20,074 bases of DNA from an uncultured Actinomycetes bacterium (lineage in GTDB: Bacteria; Actinomycetota; Thermoleophilia; Solirubrobacterales; Solirubrobacteraceae), in the NCBI GenBank assembly GCA_937888775.1, contig CALAQT010000396.1:1-20074 (forward strand). Reading direction: 5' to 3'. Numbering within the stretch: the stretch's first letter is position 1; every line of letters starts with the position of its first letter. The notes below the pieces were generated by a model. That model made no database searches and was not told the DNA's origin. It saw only the letters and a program-made list of their open reading frames with translations. Made by a program: the position numbers and the translations under genes. Positions 19,058-20,074 of the stretch are shown here, one piece after another.

Positions 19058-19846
19058 CTAAGTCGGGGCCTTCGCCGGCCGGGCGCGCTCGCGTCGGGCG
19101 GCCGCGGCTCGCACGGACCCCCGGTGACCCAGGCGTTCCATCTCCTCGTGCATCTCCCGGATCGCCTCCAGGATCAGATCGGCCACCTGCTGCTGCTGTT
19201 CGCGAGTTGGTTCGGACGTGACCGGGAACCTCATCGGCTCGCCGTAGCGGACGGTGATGCGAGGGAAGCGCAGCCGCTTCCAGTTGCTGACCTGGTGGGA
19301 GCCGAGGATCGCCACCGGGACCACCGACGCGCCGGACTCCAGCGCCAGCCTGCCGATTCCGGGCCGCGCCGCCTCCCCGATCCTGCCGTTGCGGGACCTC
19401 GTGCCCTCGCAGTACATACCCACCGCGCCGCCGCGCTTCAGGATCCGGAACGCGGTGATGAACGCCTCCTCGTCGGCGTGGCCGCGACGCACCGGGAACA
19501 CGCCGCCGTGGCTGAAGATGTACGTACTCACCGCCGGCCCGAACAGCTGCGACTTGGCCATGAACTGGACCCGTCGCCGGATGAAAGCGGCGACGAAGAA
19601 GTGATCCATGAACGAGGCATGGTTCGGCGCCAGGATCAACGGGCCGTTGGGCACATTCTGTCTGTCGATGTAGCGCGCCCGGAAGGTGATCAGCGCGTGC
19701 AACGCCGTGACGATGCGCACCGCCTCGTAGACCTTCGCCTCAGGCTCCTGCGTGCGCACGCGCTCATGGAACGGCGCAAAACATTCCGGCGGCCGCGCGT
19801 CCTTATAACGCTTCGAGCGCAGCTCGACGTCGTCTGTCTGGCTCAT
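19058..19846 (-). CDS. PlsC-type 1-acyl-glycerol-3-phosphate acyltransferase family
   Basis: This 262-residue acyltransferase has the ordered PlsC blocks: NHASFMD (75-81, the NHx4D catalytic motif), GVFPVRRG (115-122), EGTRSRNG (147-154) and VVPVAI (175-180). The family transfers an acyl group to lysophosphatidic acid or related acceptors in membrane lipid synthesis; exact acceptor unknown. A hydrophobic stretch (about 43-55) may dip into the membrane. The C-terminal tail is Arg/Ala-rich and disordered. I chose ATG 19846, with GGGGTG nine bases upstream; GTG 19858 in frame is possible and adds four residues. It is separated by 34 bases from the upstream YbjQ-like gene. Confidence 0.9.
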   Translation of the reverse strand: MSQTDDVELRSKRYKDARPPECFAPFHERVRTQEPEAKVYEAVRIVTALHALITFRARYIDRQNVPNGPLILAPNHASFMDHFFVAAFIRRRVQFMAKSQLFGPAVSTYIFSHGGVFPVRRGHADEEAFITAFRILKRGGAVGMYCEGTRSRNGRIGEAARPGIGRLALESGASVVPVAILGSHQVSNWKRLRFPRITVRYGEPMRFPVTSEPTREQQQQVADLILEAIREMHEEMERLGHRGSVRAAAARRERARPAKAPT

Positions 19847-19880
19847 CTCAGGCTGCACCCCAGGATAGGCACCCGCTCGC

Positions 19881-20074
19881 TCAACCGGTCAGCGGTAGAA
19901 CGAACGCGGGCTTCTCGATCTCGTGCTCGGCGCTGGTCGGGACCACAGCGGTGCCGATCGCAAAGAACTCGATCACGTGCGAGCCCCAGCCATGGCTGCG
20001 CTCGACGATCCGCGCGCCGACGATCCCCCCGGACTGCAGCTCATCGGCCTCCTTCTGCATCCGCTCCATCGCCA
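19881..20074 (-). CDS. YbjQ-like (UPF0145/heavy-metal-binding domain) protein, C-terminal part
   Basis: Only the end of this gene is inside the window; the N-terminus lies beyond 20074, and the frame is open to the edge (the codon before the in-window Met is Ala). The visible part includes ERMQKEADELQSGGIVGAR and EFFAIGTAVV, the last helix and strand of the YbjQ/UPF0145 fold. The short tail EHEIEKPAFVLPLTG is not part of that domain. The family forms beta-rich oligomers of unclear function; the metal-binding label is historical. The Met at 20069 is probably internal, not the start. Confidence 0.65.
   Translation of the reverse strand, partial: AMERMQKEADELQSGGIVGARIVERSHGWGSHVIEFFAIGTAVVPTSAEHEIEKPAFVLPLTG

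Overview
The window is GC-rich bacterial chromosome, tightly packed, with many overlapping stop/start pairs (ATGA, TGATG, GTGA) and several GTG or TTG starts. Gene content and protein style suggest an actinobacterium of the Thermoleophilia/Solirubrobacterales type: a DUF3618 plus Holin-X membrane cluster, many acyl-CoA genes, a divergent SDR and a YbjQ-like protein. This lineage call is inference; the window has no rRNA or other marker gene. I see no tRNA, CRISPR array, transposase, integrase or phage module.

Layout. (1) 106-504 (-): a cupin closely resembling the cupin-type hydroxynitrile lyases. (2) 598-1748 (-): an overlapping four-gene membrane cluster: a 45-residue protein, a Pro-rich tail-anchored protein, a Holin-X/DUF1469 protein and a DUF3618 protein. 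(3) 1798-4146: a TetR repressor overlapping a nitrilase-family amidase (-), divergent from a DUF2804 gene (+). An 18-bp near-perfect palindrome lies in the 52-bp gap between the two divergent genes. (4) 4224-8621 (-): an overlapping four-gene operon of acyl-CoA carboxylase beta chain, BKACE (beta-keto acid cleavage enzyme), class III CoA-transferase/alpha-methylacyl-CoA racemase and a MerR regulator. (5) 9056-13618: fatty-acid desaturase (+), crotonase-family protein (-) and two acyl-CoA dehydrogenases (+). (6) 13762-16809 (+): a 74-residue unknown coupled to YqgE/AlgH, then CDF transporter, cupin and monoacylglycerol-lipase-like hydrolase, the last three overlapping. (7) 16837-20074 (-): ApbE flavin transferase overlapping a one-pass membrane protein with a Ser/Thr/Gly repeat tail, a degenerate SDR, a PlsC-type acyltransferase and the C-terminal end of a YbjQ-like protein.

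How the genes may work together. Regions 4 and 5 look like one acyl-CoA catabolic locus: dehydrogenation, carboxylation, a crotonase step, stereo-inversion or CoA transfer, and BKACE cleavage. This resembles Liu/Atu-type pathways, but with a BKACE where an HMG-CoA lyase would be expected. A 13-mer of the form AAGTRAGAAGTAG lies upstream of both the carboxylase operon and the first acyl-CoA dehydrogenase, in the same orientation relative to the downstream gene. It forms one arm of an imperfect dyad at each site, so the two units probably share a regulator, most simply the operon's own MerR. The TetR operator is a second, separate local circuit.

Most noteworthy: the two operators; a 19-bp perfect-stem hairpin at 10974-11022; a 12-bp tandem repeat that places a His-x3-His ladder where the second acyl-CoA dehydrogenase should carry its FAD-contacting Phe-Gly motif; the 45-residue gene; and the ApbE/repeat-tail pair.
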